Notes: generated by a model from the sequence alone, not told the origin. Positions 18,749 to 27,681 are shown, numbered from the stretch's first letter. The stretch: DNA of 64,000 nt from an uncultured Eubacteriales bacterium (GCA_900319695.1 ONPN01000010.1:33050-97049); one strand, 5' to 3'. A program made the numbers and translations.

Positions 18749-19849
18749 ATGAAATACTACATGCCCGTCAGGGTTTTGAGCGCCGACGGGGCCGTTATGA
18801 ACAACGCGTCGCTCCTGGCTGGGCTCGGCGCGCGCTGCATCCTGGTCACGGGAAAACACGCCGCGAAAAAAAGCGGCGCGCTCGACGACGTGTCGCAGGC
18901 GCTGGAGAAGGCCGGCGTCCCCTTCTGCGTCTTCGATGAGATCGAGCAAAACCCGTCGGTACAGTCCTGCCTCAGGGCGGGAGCGGCGGCCAACGCCTTC
19001 GGCGCGGACTTTGTCGTCGGGATCGGCGGCGGCTCGGCCCTCGACGCCGCGAAGGCGGCGGCCGTGTTCGCGGTCAACCCCGGCCTCGATGAGGAGGGCT
19101 TCTATCAAAAGGCCTGGGATAAGCCTCCCCTGCCCATCGCCCTCGTCGGCACCACCTCGGGCACCGGCAGCGAGGTGACGAAGGTCTCCGTCCTCACCGA
19201 CGGGAGCGGGCGAAAGCACAGCATCCACGACGACCGCCTCTTTGCCCGCTGCGCCTTCGGCGATCCGCGCTACACGCAGGCGCTGTCCCTGCCCGTCACC
19301 CTCTCCACGGGGATCGACGTGCTGGGACACTGCGCCGAGAGCTTTTTCAACAAAAACGCGGACGAGGCGTCCCGCGCCTTCTCTATCCGGGGCATCCGGC
19401 TTCTGTACGGGCCCCTGCTGGCGGCGGCGGAGGGGCAGGAACTCAGCCTCGAGCAGCGCCGCGAGCTCTACGACGCCTCCCTGCTGGGCGGGCTTGCCAT
19501 CTGCGGCACCGGAACCTGCTTTCCCCACACCCTGGGCTATTACCTGACCGAGAACTTCCATGTCCCCCACGGCTTTGCCGGCGCCCGCTTCCTGCCCGCC
19601 CTGCTGGACCTCGTGCGGAAAAAGGACGGGGCGTACGAAGCGCGCTTCTTCCACGAGCTCGGCTTCACGCGAGAGCAGCTTTCGGCGCTGGTCACGCTCT
19701 GCCTGCCGGAGAACGCGATCACCATGACCGCGTCTGAGATCGACGCCGCCCTGCCGCGCTGGGAAAACAACAACTCCGTCCGCAACACCTGCTGCGAGGT
19801 GAGCGCGGCGGAGCTGAGAGATATTCTTGTAAAGCTGTTTGTCAGGTGA
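18749..19849 (+). CDS. Iron-containing alcohol dehydrogenase family protein
   Basis: 366 residues. ATG at 18749 has GGGAGG seven bases before it. The nucleotide-binding GIGGGSALDAAKAAA and PTTSGTGSE-like block GTTSGTGSEVTKV are clear. The metal region is present but altered: HCAESFF holds one conserved histidine, and GTCFPHTLGYYLTENFHVPHG supplies two further ones. It should reduce aldehydes or oxidise alcohols with NAD(P). The natural substrate is not evident. The gene is alone behind its own promoter and its end overlaps the end of the convergent YhhN-like gene by 8 bases. Confidence 0.88.
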   Translation: MKYYMPVRVLSADGAVMNNASLLAGLGARCILVTGKHAAKKSGALDDVSQALEKAGVPFCVFDEIEQNPSVQSCLRAGAAANAFGADFVVGIGGGSALDAAKAAAVFAVNPGLDEEGFYQKAWDKPPLPIALVGTTSGTGSEVTKVSVLTDGSGRKHSIHDDRLFARCAFGDPRYTQALSLPVTLSTGIDVLGHCAESFFNKNADEASRAFSIRGIRLLYGPLLAAAEGQELSLEQRRELYDASLLGGLAICGTGTCFPHTLGYYLTENFHVPHGFAGARFLPALLDLVRKKDGAYEARFFHELGFTREQLSALVTLCLPENAITMTASEIDAALPRWENNNSVRNTCCEVSAAELRDILVKLFVR

Positions 19850-20492
19850 AGCCCAGACTCAGCGCGATCAGAAGCTGGCCCGCGTAGTACAGGAGACTGT
19901 AGGTCACGCGCCATGGGTAACCGAGCTTTTTTCGCCCGAAGCTGTAGAGGTTCAAAAGCACGTCGCTGCTCATAAACAGCAGCACGCCCGCCGCGAACAG
20001 GACGGTGAAGCCCCCCGGCGCGGCAGCGGCGTTCCGGATCGCCGCTGCGCAGAGCAGGGAGAAGACCCCGAAGTAGACGCAGCCGAAAGCCTTCAGCGCC
20101 TTCCCGGCCTCGATCCGGGCGTAGAGCCACTTGAGAAGCGCCGCGCCCATAACGATGCCGAGCAGCACGCAGAGAAGCGGCTTTCGCCCCATGGGCCACA
20201 CCGCCGCGAGGTAGGCGAGATGGCCGCAGAGGAACACGACGCTCCCGGCGAGGAAGAAGAGCGTCCGCCGCGATTTGAACAGCTTCCGCAGGCCGAGCAC
20301 CACGTCAGCGATACAGCCGAGCATAAGGCCCGCGCTCACAAGCCTCCATCCGCCGCAGAGCAGCCCCAGCGCGACGAAGCACAGCGACGCGAGGCCCTTG
20401 AGCAGCAGCGCGAGCCGGGGCCCGTTCTTCCGCTCAGCCGTCAGAAACCCGCCCGCGAGCAGCAGGCAGCACGGGATCAGCGCGTACATCAT
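19842..20492 (-). CDS. YhhN/TMEM86-like membrane protein (lysoplasmalogenase family candidate)
   Basis: 217 residues, about seven to eight hydrophobic segments over the full length. The pattern fits the YhhN family: GCIADVVLGL near the second segment (the acidic pair), FLAGSVVFLCGHLAYLAA, and LFMSSDVLLNLYSF near the end. Family members hydrolyse the vinyl ether bond of lysoplasmalogens in animals; in bacteria the role is less clear, though clostridia do make plasmalogens. Two adjacent ATG codons follow AAAGGAG, either may be used; I give the first. Its leader runs into a set of hairpins. Confidence 0.7.
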   Translation of the reverse strand: MMYALIPCCLLLAGGFLTAERKNGPRLALLLKGLASLCFVALGLLCGGWRLVSAGLMLGCIADVVLGLRKLFKSRRTLFFLAGSVVFLCGHLAYLAAVWPMGRKPLLCVLLGIVMGAALLKWLYARIEAGKALKAFGCVYFGVFSLLCAAAIRNAAAAPGGFTVLFAAGVLLFMSSDVLLNLYSFGRKKLGYPWRVTYSLLYYAGQLLIALSLGFT

Positions 20493-20500
20493 TCTCACTC

Positions 20501-20652
20501 CTTTACTATGAAAGCTGACGCTTCCATAGTAAGATTTAAATGTGCGAATTCCTCGCCCCTGGCGGGGCAACCGGAATTCATGCACAAGTAAAACCCCATG
20601 CTGACTATGCTTTCATGTATCGTGGTGCGGATACTTCCGCATGGGGATTTAC
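20501..20652. repeat. Row of three palindromes upstream of the YhhN-like gene
   Basis: Hairpin 1 (20503-20532) pairs TTACTATG with CATAGTAA; hairpin 2 (20541-20586) pairs TGTGC-AATTCC with GGAATT-TGCACA around GCCCC/GGGGC; hairpin 3 (20588-20652) pairs GTAAA-CCCCATGC with GCATGGGG-TTTAC. The first abuts the ribosome binding site of the minus-strand gene. No gene is seen in this stretch. Confidence 0.65.
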
Positions 20653-20747
20653 TATGCTGATTCTCTGTTACCTTATTGTATATGACAGCCCTCGTTTATT
20701 CAAGCAAATCCTGTCCGTTTCGGCCGAAACAAGAAAGGCGGTCTGAC

Positions 20748-21992
20748 ATGAAAAGAATTGCCTTCATCCCGCTCCTGCTCGCCCTCCTGCTCTGCGGCTC
20801 TGCACGGGGAGAGAGCGGCGAACCCAGCTTCCGCGTTGCCGTGGCGAGCGATCTGCACTATATCGCCCCGGCGCTGACCGACCACGGTCCGTTTTTCACG
20901 GAGCTGACAGAAAACTCTGACGGCAAGCTCATGCGCTATATGGAGGAGCTCACCGACGCCTTTCTCTCCGAGGTCGAGGCGGAGCGGCCCGACGCCCTGC
21001 TGCTGACCGGGGATCTCAGCTTCAACGGCGCGGTGATGAGCCACGAGGCGCTGGCGGAGAAGCTACGCAGGCTTGAGGCCGCGGGCTTCCCGGTGCTGGT
21101 GGTCCCCGGCAATCACGATCTGAACAACCCCGGTGCCGCCGCCTTTTCCGGGGACGGTTTTACGCGCGTTCCCTCCGCATCGGAGTCGGTGTTTCGGGAA
21201 ATCTACCGGGACTTCGGCTATGACGAGGCCCTCAGCGAGGACGCGGATTCGCTCAGCTATGTCTGCCCCCTGAACGGCATGGCGCGGGTGATGATGCTGG
21301 ATTTCAACACGCTGGATCATCCCTGCGGCATCTCTGACGGAACGCTCTGATGGGTGCGCGGGCAGTTGGAGGACGCGAGGCGCGCGGGCGTCTTCGTCCT
21401 CGCCGCGGGGCATCAGAATATTTTTCAGCAGACCGTCTTCCGCGGGGGCTACGTGATCGACCGGGCAGAAGAGCTGGCTGCGCTCTTCCGGGAATACGGC
21501 GTGCCCCTCTATCTCAGCGGGCACCTGCATGTGCAGCATTGGATGACGGTGGACGGTCTGACCGAGATTGCCACCTCCGCCCTCTCCGTCTCGCCCTGTC
21601 AGTACGGGATCGTCAGCGCGGAGGACGGAGCGCTCCGCTATGAGACACGGGCAGCGGACGTGTCCGCCTGGGCGCGGGCGGAGGGGCGGACGGAGCCGGA
21701 GCTTCTGGACTTTGCCGCCTATGCCGTCGGATATTTCGACGCACGAAACCGGAAGAGCACGGCGGAGGAGCTGGCCCTCTTCCCCTATACGGAGGAGGAA
21801 GCGGCCCGGATGACGGAATACCTCGTGGCGCTCAACCGCGCTTACTTCTCCGGCGACATGCGCGCTGCGGCCGACCTGGACCCGAACGGTGAAATCCGTG
21901 CACTGTGGGACAGAGTTCCGGGCCTGTACAGTCTGTACCTCGCCTCGATTCAGGGGGATATGGGGCAGGATTACAGAAGATGGACAGGGTGA
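20748..21992 (+). pseudogene. Secreted metallophosphoesterase interrupted by an in-frame UGA
   Basis: The frame runs on both sides of a single TGA at 21348-21350 with no shift. It starts with a signal peptide (MKRIAFIPLLLALLLCGSARG). The calcineurin-type motifs are split by the stop: SDLHY, LLTGDLSFNG and VVPGNHDL lie before it, AAGHQNIF and LSGHLHVQ after it. The sequence after the stop (WVRGQLEDARRAG) is what follows in homologues, so the stop looks like a recent point change. The truncated product would lack half its metal ligands. Full length would be 414 codons. A sequencing error or recoding are alternatives; other genes here end in TGA normally. Confidence 0.8.
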
Positions 21993-21998
21993 AAAGAA

Positions 21999-22021
21999 CC
22001 GCGTCCCGATTTGGGGCGCGG
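21999..22021 (+). terminator. Terminator after the phosphoesterase gene
   Basis: CCGCGTCCC (21999-22007) pairs with GGGGCGCGG (22013-22021) and is followed by CTTTTG. Confidence 0.7.
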
Positions 22022-22042
22022 CTTTTGTATGCAGTATCATGA

Positions 22043-22381
22043 TTACGCGGGCAGCAGAGACTCCTCAAGTGCTCTCAGCACATACTGATTCAGCGTGATG
22101 CCCTCCTGCGCGGCGTGGAGCGAAATCTCTTTGTGCAACTCTGGTGAGATGCGGATATTGAACGAGCCTTTAAACTCTTTCTCCGGCGTTTTCCCGGTCT
22201 CGGCGCACATTTGCAGATAGTTGTCCACGCTCTGATGAAACATCTCTTCCAGCTCAGAGACGGAGGTTCCGTGAAAATTCAGGGAATCGGCAAGCCCGAA
22301 GACCTTCCCTACAAAAATCCCGTCGTCCGCGTCGTATTCGATTTGCGCGTGATAGCCTTGATACTCCATCATTTTGCTCAT
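22043..22381 (-). CDS. hicB: HicB-family antitoxin
   Basis: 112 residues. The N-terminal half is the partially RNase H-like HicB fold (YHAQIEYDADDGIFVGKVFGL, then FHGTSVSELEEMFHQSVDNYL). The C-terminal half is a ribbon-helix-helix-like DNA-binding part (FNIRISPELHKEISLHAAQ, LNQYVLRALEESL). It should bind and silence HicA and repress the operon. GGGAGG is eight bases before the ATG, and only 15 bases separate it from hicA. Confidence 0.88.
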   Translation of the reverse strand: MSKMMEYQGYHAQIEYDADDGIFVGKVFGLADSLNFHGTSVSELEEMFHQSVDNYLQMCAETGKTPEKEFKGSFNIRISPELHKEISLHAAQEGITLNQYVLRALEESLLPA

Positions 22382-22396
22382 AGCGGCATCCTCCCT

Positions 22397-22654
22397 TCAG
22401 ATTTCCCCGACCGATTTCAAAAACGCGATGACCGCCTTGATCTGGTAAGCGTAAAGCTCCTTCCCCGGATGCGGCGTGTCGAATTGTACCGCGCGGTTTG
22501 TGGGGAGGTGTCTGTACCCGATCCCGGAGCCGCGCCCGCCCTGGTATTTTTCGCAGTTGCACTTGGACATCAGCGCATCCAGCTCTCTGACTGTAAAATT
22601 TCGTGGAATCGGTTTTGCAATCAGCTTCCCCATCAGCTCTGTTTTGCTCGGCAT
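22397..22654 (-). CDS. hicA: HicA-family mRNA interferase toxin
   Basis: 85 residues. ATG at 22654 was chosen because GGGAG lies eight bases before it; the frame could begin eight codons earlier but without such a site. The fold pattern KYQGGRGSGIGYRHLPTNRAV, then FDTPHPGKELYAYQIKAVIAFL matches HicA proteins, with the histidine of YRH in the place of the catalytic His. HicA cleaves mRNA during stress when HicB is degraded. The toxin gene comes first, as is usual for hicAB. Confidence 0.87.
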   Translation of the reverse strand: MPSKTELMGKLIAKPIPRNFTVRELDALMSKCNCEKYQGGRGSGIGYRHLPTNRAVQFDTPHPGKELYAYQIKAVIAFLKSVGEI

Positions 22655-22673
22655 GTTTTCGTCTCCCACAATT

Positions 22674-22694
22674 TGCAACTATTTTTCAGTTGCA
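22674..22694 (-). promoter_or_regulatory. Probable HicB operator
   Basis: A perfect 7-base inverted repeat, TGCAACT and AGTTGCA, spaced by 7 bases. It ends within the -10 box of the hicAB promoter, which fits autorepression by the antitoxin. Confidence 0.6.
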
Positions 22695-22722
22695 TTATAT
22701 GCCGGATATCGCGTTTTGTCAA
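22694..22722 (-). promoter_or_regulatory. hicAB promoter
   Basis: On the minus strand TTGACA (22722-22717) and TATAAT (22699-22694), 17-base spacing: a perfect consensus promoter 40 bases before hicA. Confidence 0.85.
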
Positions 22723-22870
22723 GGTATTAGGATACCCGCTGCGCATAAAAATATAGCGTCGAGAGCATATATGAAGAACAAACGCACGGCAAATTCACAG
22801 CCTTGTACGAATCTGTTGTGCGTTTCCACAGCGTCCCATCGGGTGGCCGCGAGTTTCGCCCATGCTCGCC

Positions 22871-23299
22871 TCATCGTCTCGTGTGCAGCTCGCGCACGGC
22901 CAGCACCAGGCTGATGCCTGCGGCGATGGCGAGGGCCTTGGTGAGCGTCGCCGTGCCGTACAGAGAGGCGTCCTCCAGCTCCCGGCGCACGGCATGGCTC
23001 ATCGCGTAGTAGAGCGAGCCGCCCGGCACCAGCGGGACGATCCCCGGCAGGACGAACAGCGTCGCCGGGCACTTGAGCCGCCGCGCGAGGATTTCGGCGT
23101 ACAACACCGCGAAGGCCGAGGCCAGCAGGTTTGCAAGGAAGATCGAATGCACATAATACTCCGCGAGCAGATACAGGCCCCACACCAGCAGCCCGCCGAG
23201 GGACGCGGCGAAGAGGTGGCGCTTTCTGAGCCCGAACAGCAGCGAGAAGCCGAGCGAGCCCAAAAAGGCCGTCAGTAGCTGAATGATGATTCCCTTCAT
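22871..23299 (-). CDS. ThrE-type threonine/serine exporter, small C-terminal subunit
   Basis: 142 residues with about four to five hydrophobic segments. It matches the ThrE_2/DUF3815 half of the ThrE exporter family: LLASAFAVLYAEILARRLKCPATLFVLPGIVPLVPG is characteristic (the conserved PxxxxxPGIxPLVPG region). It sits four bases after the gene for the other half, and the two together should export threonine, serine or small peptides. Known fused ThrE proteins have both halves in one chain. Confidence 0.85.
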   Translation of the reverse strand: MKGIIIQLLTAFLGSLGFSLLFGLRKRHLFAASLGGLLVWGLYLLAEYYVHSIFLANLLASAFAVLYAEILARRLKCPATLFVLPGIVPLVPGGSLYYAMSHAVRRELEDASLYGTATLTKALAIAAGISLVLAVRELHTRR

Positions 23300-23303
23300 G
23301 CCG

Positions 23304-24077
23304 TCACCCCGCTAAATCCAGCGCGAGCATCGCCACCATGAAGCCGCCCGCGAGCGCCAGCGCCCAGATCAGGCTCTCGGCGAGTCTCACCGCGCCAGAG
23401 ATCGTGTCCCCCACCAGGATGTTGCGCACCGCGTTGGTCATGGCGATGCCGGGGATGAGCAGCATGATGTCCCCGATGAGGATCATGTCCATGTGGAGAA
23501 ACGGCAGGGCCATGGTGAGAAGGCCGACGGCCAGGCCCGTGAGCAGGGAGATGACCAGGTTGAAGGCCACGGTGTTGAGGGCCGTCTGCCCCAGCTTTTC
23601 CTGCAGAGCGCAGATCAGCAGGGCGAACGCGCCCGCCGCAAGCCCGTCCCAGAGCGTGCCGCCGAAGAAGACGGCGAAGCTCCCGGCGGCGAGGACGCTG
23701 CCGAGGTACACGACGGAGCGGGGCTTCTTCCCGGCCGCGATCCCGTCGAGAGCGGCACGCAGCCCGTCGATGGGCAGGGGCGCGGCGCAGCAGCGGCGGC
23801 TCAGGTCGTTGAGCTTTTCGAGGCGGTAAAAATCGTTGCCCCCGCTCGAGCGGATGCGCCGTGTCTCGGTGACGGCCTCGTTGCCGGGGAAGGAGAGCGT
23901 CACGCTGATGAGCGAGGGGATGACGAACACGTCCATGCGCTCCGCCCCGTAGGCTCTGCCCAGGCGCTGCAGGGTGTCCTCGATGCGGCTGATCTCCGCC
24001 CCGCAGCCGAGCAGCAGCTCCCCCATCTCCATCAGACACGCGATCAGCGCCGAATGGGACGCGGTCTCGCTTTCCAT
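23304..24077 (-). CDS. ThrE-type threonine/serine exporter, large N-terminal subunit
   Basis: 257 residues. ATG at 24077 follows GGGGGAAC; the frame is open further upstream but into a repeat. It has a soluble start with the family block MGELLLGCGAEISRIEDTLQRLGRAYG and five hydrophobic segments (IMLLIPGIAMTNAVRNILVGD is typical). It matches the DUF1212/ThrE N-terminal half. With the next gene it should make the exporter complex. Confidence 0.87.
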   Translation of the reverse strand: MESETASHSALIACLMEMGELLLGCGAEISRIEDTLQRLGRAYGAERMDVFVIPSLISVTLSFPGNEAVTETRRIRSSGGNDFYRLEKLNDLSRRCCAAPLPIDGLRAALDGIAAGKKPRSVVYLGSVLAAGSFAVFFGGTLWDGLAAGAFALLICALQEKLGQTALNTVAFNLVISLLTGLAVGLLTMALPFLHMDMILIGDIMLLIPGIAMTNAVRNILVGDTISGAVRLAESLIWALALAGGFMVAMLALDLAG

Positions 24078-24106
24078 CGGTAAAGTTCCCCCTTTCCGCA
24101 GAGCGT

Positions 24107-24226
24107 GGAGTTTTGAGTGAAGAGTGAAGAGTGAAGTTAAGGAGTCGCTTTGCGACATATCAAACAATATCCCCGAAGGGGATACCATCACTCCACTCTC
24201 AACTCTCCACACTCCACACTTGTTGT
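24107..24226. repeat. Dispersed intergenic repeat with nested hairpins (family E)
   Basis: Outer tracts of AGTGAAGAGTGAAG type (24116-24136) face complementary CACTCCACTCTCAACTCTCC (24189-24208). Between them are the hairpins GTCGC-tttGCGAC and ATCCCC-gaaGGGGAT. No gene is present between the ThrE start and the next promoter. Confidence 0.6.
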
Positions 24227-24286
24227 CATCTTACCACAGCGGCGGGAAAAGCGCAACGCGCGTGGTTTATGATTTGCAAAGAATCA

Positions 24287-24315
24287 TTGCTTTTAAGCCG
24301 CATTTATGCTATTCT
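24287..24315 (+). promoter_or_regulatory. Promoter for the second peptide ABC operon
   Basis: TTGCTT at 24287-24292 and TATTCT at 24310-24315, spacing 17, 65 bases before the ATG. Moderate match to consensus. Confidence 0.5.
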
Positions 24316-24380
24316 TCATCTGCCCGGCATATTTTCGGCCGGAGCCACAATTTCATATTGGAGCAAGAAGGAGATTATCT

Positions 24381-25925
24381 ATGAAAAAACGGATTCTTTC
24401 GCTCGTTCTGGCTGTGCTGATGACTGCGGCACTCTGCGGATGCGGAGGCGGCAAGTCCGAACCCGCGCAGCCGACAGCCACTCCCGAGGGCTCCGCCGGC
24501 GAAAAGCTCACGGGCGGTGAAATCACCGTGGGCATCGCCGCAGATCTGGACACGAGTCTTGACCCACACGCCTCTTCGTCGTCGGCAGGAACCAGAGAGG
24601 TCCTTTTCAACATCTTTGAAGGGCTTATGAAGCCTGATGCAAACGGAAATCTCATCCCCGCCATCGCCGAAGACTATACCGTGAACGAAGCCGCCGACGC
24701 CTACACCTATACCCTGCGCCAGGGCGTCCGCTTCCACAACGGGAAAACGGTGACGGTCGGGGATGTCGTCTATTCTCTCACCAGAGCTGCGGGACTGGAA
24801 ACCGGCGAGCCCCTGATGACCGAGCTCAAGGGCGTAGCCTCGGTCGAAGCGCCCGACGACAGGACCATTGTCGTCAGGCTCAAGGCCCCGGACGCGGAGT
24901 TCAACGCCTACATGTACGCCGCCGTCATCCCCGAGGGCAATGACCCCGCCGCCGAGGTCGTGGGCACCGGTCCCTTCCGCTTTGTCTCCCGCGCCCCGCA
25001 GGAGAACGTCGTGCTGGAGAAATTCGCCGACTACTGGGGCGAGGGCGCGATTGCGGACAAGGTGACGCTCAAGGTCATCCCCGACCCCCAGACCCTGGTG
25101 CTGAGCCTGCGCTCCGGCGCGGTGGACATGACCAACCACCTCACCGGCAGCCAGATCGCCGATCTCGAGGGGCTGACCCTGATCGAGGGCGGCAGCAACA
25201 TCATCCAGGCCCTGTATCTCAACAACGATTTTGAGCCCTTCCGCGACGTGCGCGTGCGGCAGGCGCTGTGCTATGCAATTGACCGGCAGGCGGTCATCGA
25301 CCTCGCCTCCGAGGGGCACGGCACGCCGCTCGGCAGCAGTATGATCCCCGCCATCGAAAAGTACAATGTGCCGGAGCTGCTGGAGCTCTACAAGCCCGAT
25401 CCCGAAAAGGCGAAGGCCCTGCTCAAGGAGGCGGGCGTCGAAAAGCTTCGCTTCTCCATCACCGTACCCTCCAGCTATCCCATGCATGTCGACGCCGCCC
25501 AGGTGATTGTCGAGCAGCTTCGCGCTGTCGGGATCGAGGCCGAGATCAAGCTGGTGGAGTGGGCCGCCTGGTATGACGAGGTGTACAAGGGCCGAAAGTT
25601 TGAGGCCACCGTCGTCGGCATGGACACCCACAGCCTCGCCGCCTCCGGCTGCCTTGCGCGCTTCCAGAGCGAGAACGGCAAGAACTTCATCAACTTCTCG
25701 GACGCCGAATACGACGAGACCTACGCAAAGGCCATGGCCACCGTGGACGAGGCGGAGCAGACGGAGCTTTTCAAGCGCTGCGAGACCATTCTGGCCGAGA
25801 AGGCCGCAAACGTCTATCTGCAGGACCCCTCCTCCTTCGCCGCCATGCAGACGAATATCGGGGGCTTCCGCTTCTATCCCGCGCTCTATGTGATGGACCT
25901 CGCCACGGTCTACAGAATGAGCTGA
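24381..25925 (+). CDS. ABC transporter substrate-binding lipoprotein, family 5 (peptide/nickel type)
   Basis: 514 residues. The ATG at 24381 has AAGGAG before it. A lipoprotein signal ends ...TAALCGCGGG, with the likely anchor Cys at 21. The SBP_bac_5 pattern is clear: LDTSLDPHASSS, TYTLRQGVRFHNGKTV, GTGPFRFVSR, VRQALCYAIDRQAVI. It shares the operon with two permeases and two ATPases (overlapping or nearly overlapping starts). Substrate may be peptides, but this family also includes nickel and other binders, which would matter for the hydrogenase locus. Specificity cannot be fixed from sequence. Confidence 0.92.
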   Translation: MKKRILSLVLAVLMTAALCGCGGGKSEPAQPTATPEGSAGEKLTGGEITVGIAADLDTSLDPHASSSSAGTREVLFNIFEGLMKPDANGNLIPAIAEDYTVNEAADAYTYTLRQGVRFHNGKTVTVGDVVYSLTRAAGLETGEPLMTELKGVASVEAPDDRTIVVRLKAPDAEFNAYMYAAVIPEGNDPAAEVVGTGPFRFVSRAPQENVVLEKFADYWGEGAIADKVTLKVIPDPQTLVLSLRSGAVDMTNHLTGSQIADLEGLTLIEGGSNIIQALYLNNDFEPFRDVRVRQALCYAIDRQAVIDLASEGHGTPLGSSMIPAIEKYNVPELLELYKPDPEKAKALLKEAGVEKLRFSITVPSSYPMHVDAAQVIVEQLRAVGIEAEIKLVEWAAWYDEVYKGRKFEATVVGMDTHSLAASGCLARFQSENGKNFINFSDAEYDETYAKAMATVDEAEQTELFKRCETILAEKAANVYLQDPSSFAAMQTNIGGFRFYPALYVMDLATVYRMS

Positions 25926-26866
25926 TGCGCACCGTCTTACGAAAAACCGGCGTGCTGATCCTCACGCTGCTGCTGGTGACGCTCTTCGCCTTTCTGGCCT
26001 TTGAGCTCATCCCCGGCGACCCGACGACCATGCTGCTCGGCTCCGACTACACGCCGGAGCGGGCGGCGGCGCTGCGGGAGTCGCTGGGCCTTGACCGCAG
26101 CGTGGCCGTGCGCTATCTTGACTGGCTCGTCTCCTTCGTGACCGGCGACATGGGCAGAAGCTATACCTACTCCATGTCCGTGCGGGAGGTGCTGCGCGGC
26201 AAGATCGCCGTGACGGCGGTGCTGTCGCTTCTGAGCTGGGTGCTGGTCATCGCGGTCAGCGTCCCGCTCGGCGTGGCCCTGGTGCGCTATCAGAAAAAGC
26301 CCTTCGGCAAGATCGGCTTTTCCCTCAATCAGGTGATGATGGCGATGCCGCCCTTCTTCCTGGGCATTTTGCTAACGTATCTGTTCGGCATATTATTAAA
26401 ACTCTTCACGCCGGGGAAGTTTGTCCCGCTCAGCGAGGGGCCGGGCAGGAGCCTCGCCTACCTCTTCTTCCCCGCCCTTGCGATCTCGCTTCCGAAGATC
26501 GCCAAGACGGTGAAGCTCCTGCGCGCGTCCATCCTCAGTGAGATGCGGCGCGAATACGTGCTCACCGCCTACAGCCGGGGAAACTCCCGCTGGATGGTGA
26601 TCAAAAACCACGTCTTCCGCAATGCCCTGCTGCCGGTGGTGACCTATCTCGCCATGTCGCTGGCGGACATTGTGGCAAGCTCCATCATTGTCGAGCAGGT
26701 CTTCGTCGTCCCGGGTCTCGGGCGTCTGCTGGTGGCGAGCATCTCCAACCGCGACTATCCCGTGGCGCTGTGCATCGTGGTGATGATCGCGTCGGTCGTC
26801 GTGGTGATGAACTACCTCGCGGACATTCTGACCCAGGCCATCGACCCGCGCGTGCGCCTGAGCTGA
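25925..26866 (+). CDS. ABC transporter permease, DppB family
   Basis: 313 residues. The ATG overlaps the stop of the binding protein gene (TGATG). It shows six hydrophobic segments, the periplasmic loop LIPGDPTTMLLGSDYTPERA, and the EAA loop AYSRGNSRWMVIKNHVFRNALLP. It ends AIDPRVRLS as is usual for DppB proteins. It makes the channel together with the next permease. Confidence 0.92.
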   Translation: MRTVLRKTGVLILTLLLVTLFAFLAFELIPGDPTTMLLGSDYTPERAAALRESLGLDRSVAVRYLDWLVSFVTGDMGRSYTYSMSVREVLRGKIAVTAVLSLLSWVLVIAVSVPLGVALVRYQKKPFGKIGFSLNQVMMAMPPFFLGILLTYLFGILLKLFTPGKFVPLSEGPGRSLAYLFFPALAISLPKIAKTVKLLRASILSEMRREYVLTAYSRGNSRWMVIKNHVFRNALLPVVTYLAMSLADIVASSIIVEQVFVVPGLGRLLVASISNRDYPVALCIVVMIASVVVVMNYLADILTQAIDPRVRLS

Positions 26867-26877
26867 GGAGAGTTTCG

Positions 26878-27681
26878 ATGTTCGATCTGAAAAACAAAAC
26901 CTTCCGCGCCGGCGCCGTCATCACCCTTGTGATGCTGCTGATCATCACGGTCGGCGTGTTCTGGACGCCCTATGACCCCAACGCCATGGACGCCGCCGGG
27001 AAGATGGCGGCGCCCGGCCCGCGCCATCTCTTCGGCACGGACAACTTCGGGCGGGACATCTTCTCCCGCGTGGTGCAGGGCGCGGGCGCGACCTTTTTCA
27101 TCGCCCTGTGCTCGGTGTCCATCGGGCTTGCGGCGGGCCTCCTTGTCGGCGGCCTGACGGGCTATTACGGCGGCTGGGTGGACGAGCTGCTCATGCGCCT
27201 CAACGACACGCTTACCGCCTTTCCGAGTCTGCTGCTGACCCTGGTGCTGATCGCGGTGTTCCAGGGCGGCAAGTACAACATCATCCTCGCCCTGGGCGTG
27301 CTGTTCATCCCGACCTTCGCGCGCATCGTGCGCATGGAGGTGGCGCGGCAGAAGGCGCTGGACTATGTGGCCAACGCCCGGCTCATGGGCGTGGGCGACA
27401 TGCGCATCCTCTTCGTCCACATCATGCCGAACATCTGGCCGGTGCTGCTCAGCGCCGTCGCCATCGGCTTTAACAACGCCGTGCTGGCCGAGGCGTCGAT
27501 GAGCTATCTCGGCCTCGGCGTGCAGCCCCCGGACCCGAGTCTCGGCCGTATGCTGAACGAGGCCCAGGGCTATCTGCTGCGCGCCCCGTGGTACGCCCTC
27601 TCGGCCGGGGCCGCGATTATCCTGCTGGTGCTGGGCTTCGGCTTACTCAGCGAGGGGCTGGGAGGTGACGGCCGTGCTTGA
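26878..27681 (+). CDS. ABC transporter permease, DppC family
   Basis: 267 residues. ATG at 26878 is preceded by GAGGAGAG. The N-terminal cytoplasmic stretch is short; FGTDNFGRDIFSRVVQGA is the family mark, followed by five further hydrophobic segments and the EAA loop ANARLMGVGDMRILFVHIMPN. It overlaps the following ATPase gene by 8 bases, so translation is probably coupled. Confidence 0.92.
   Translation: MFDLKNKTFRAGAVITLVMLLIITVGVFWTPYDPNAMDAAGKMAAPGPRHLFGTDNFGRDIFSRVVQGAGATFFIALCSVSIGLAAGLLVGGLTGYYGGWVDELLMRLNDTLTAFPSLLLTLVLIAVFQGGKYNIILALGVLFIPTFARIVRMEVARQKALDYVANARLMGVGDMRILFVHIMPNIWPVLLSAVAIGFNNAVLAEASMSYLGLGVQPPDPSLGRMLNEAQGYLLRAPWYALSAGAAIILLVLGFGLLSEGLGGDGRA

Noticed and set aside
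21348-21350. UGA as selenocysteine or a reassigned codon
   Set aside because: Many genes here end with TGA, so there is no code change. I see no convincing SECIS-type hairpin with the right spacing, and metallophosphoesterases of this type do not use Sec at this place.
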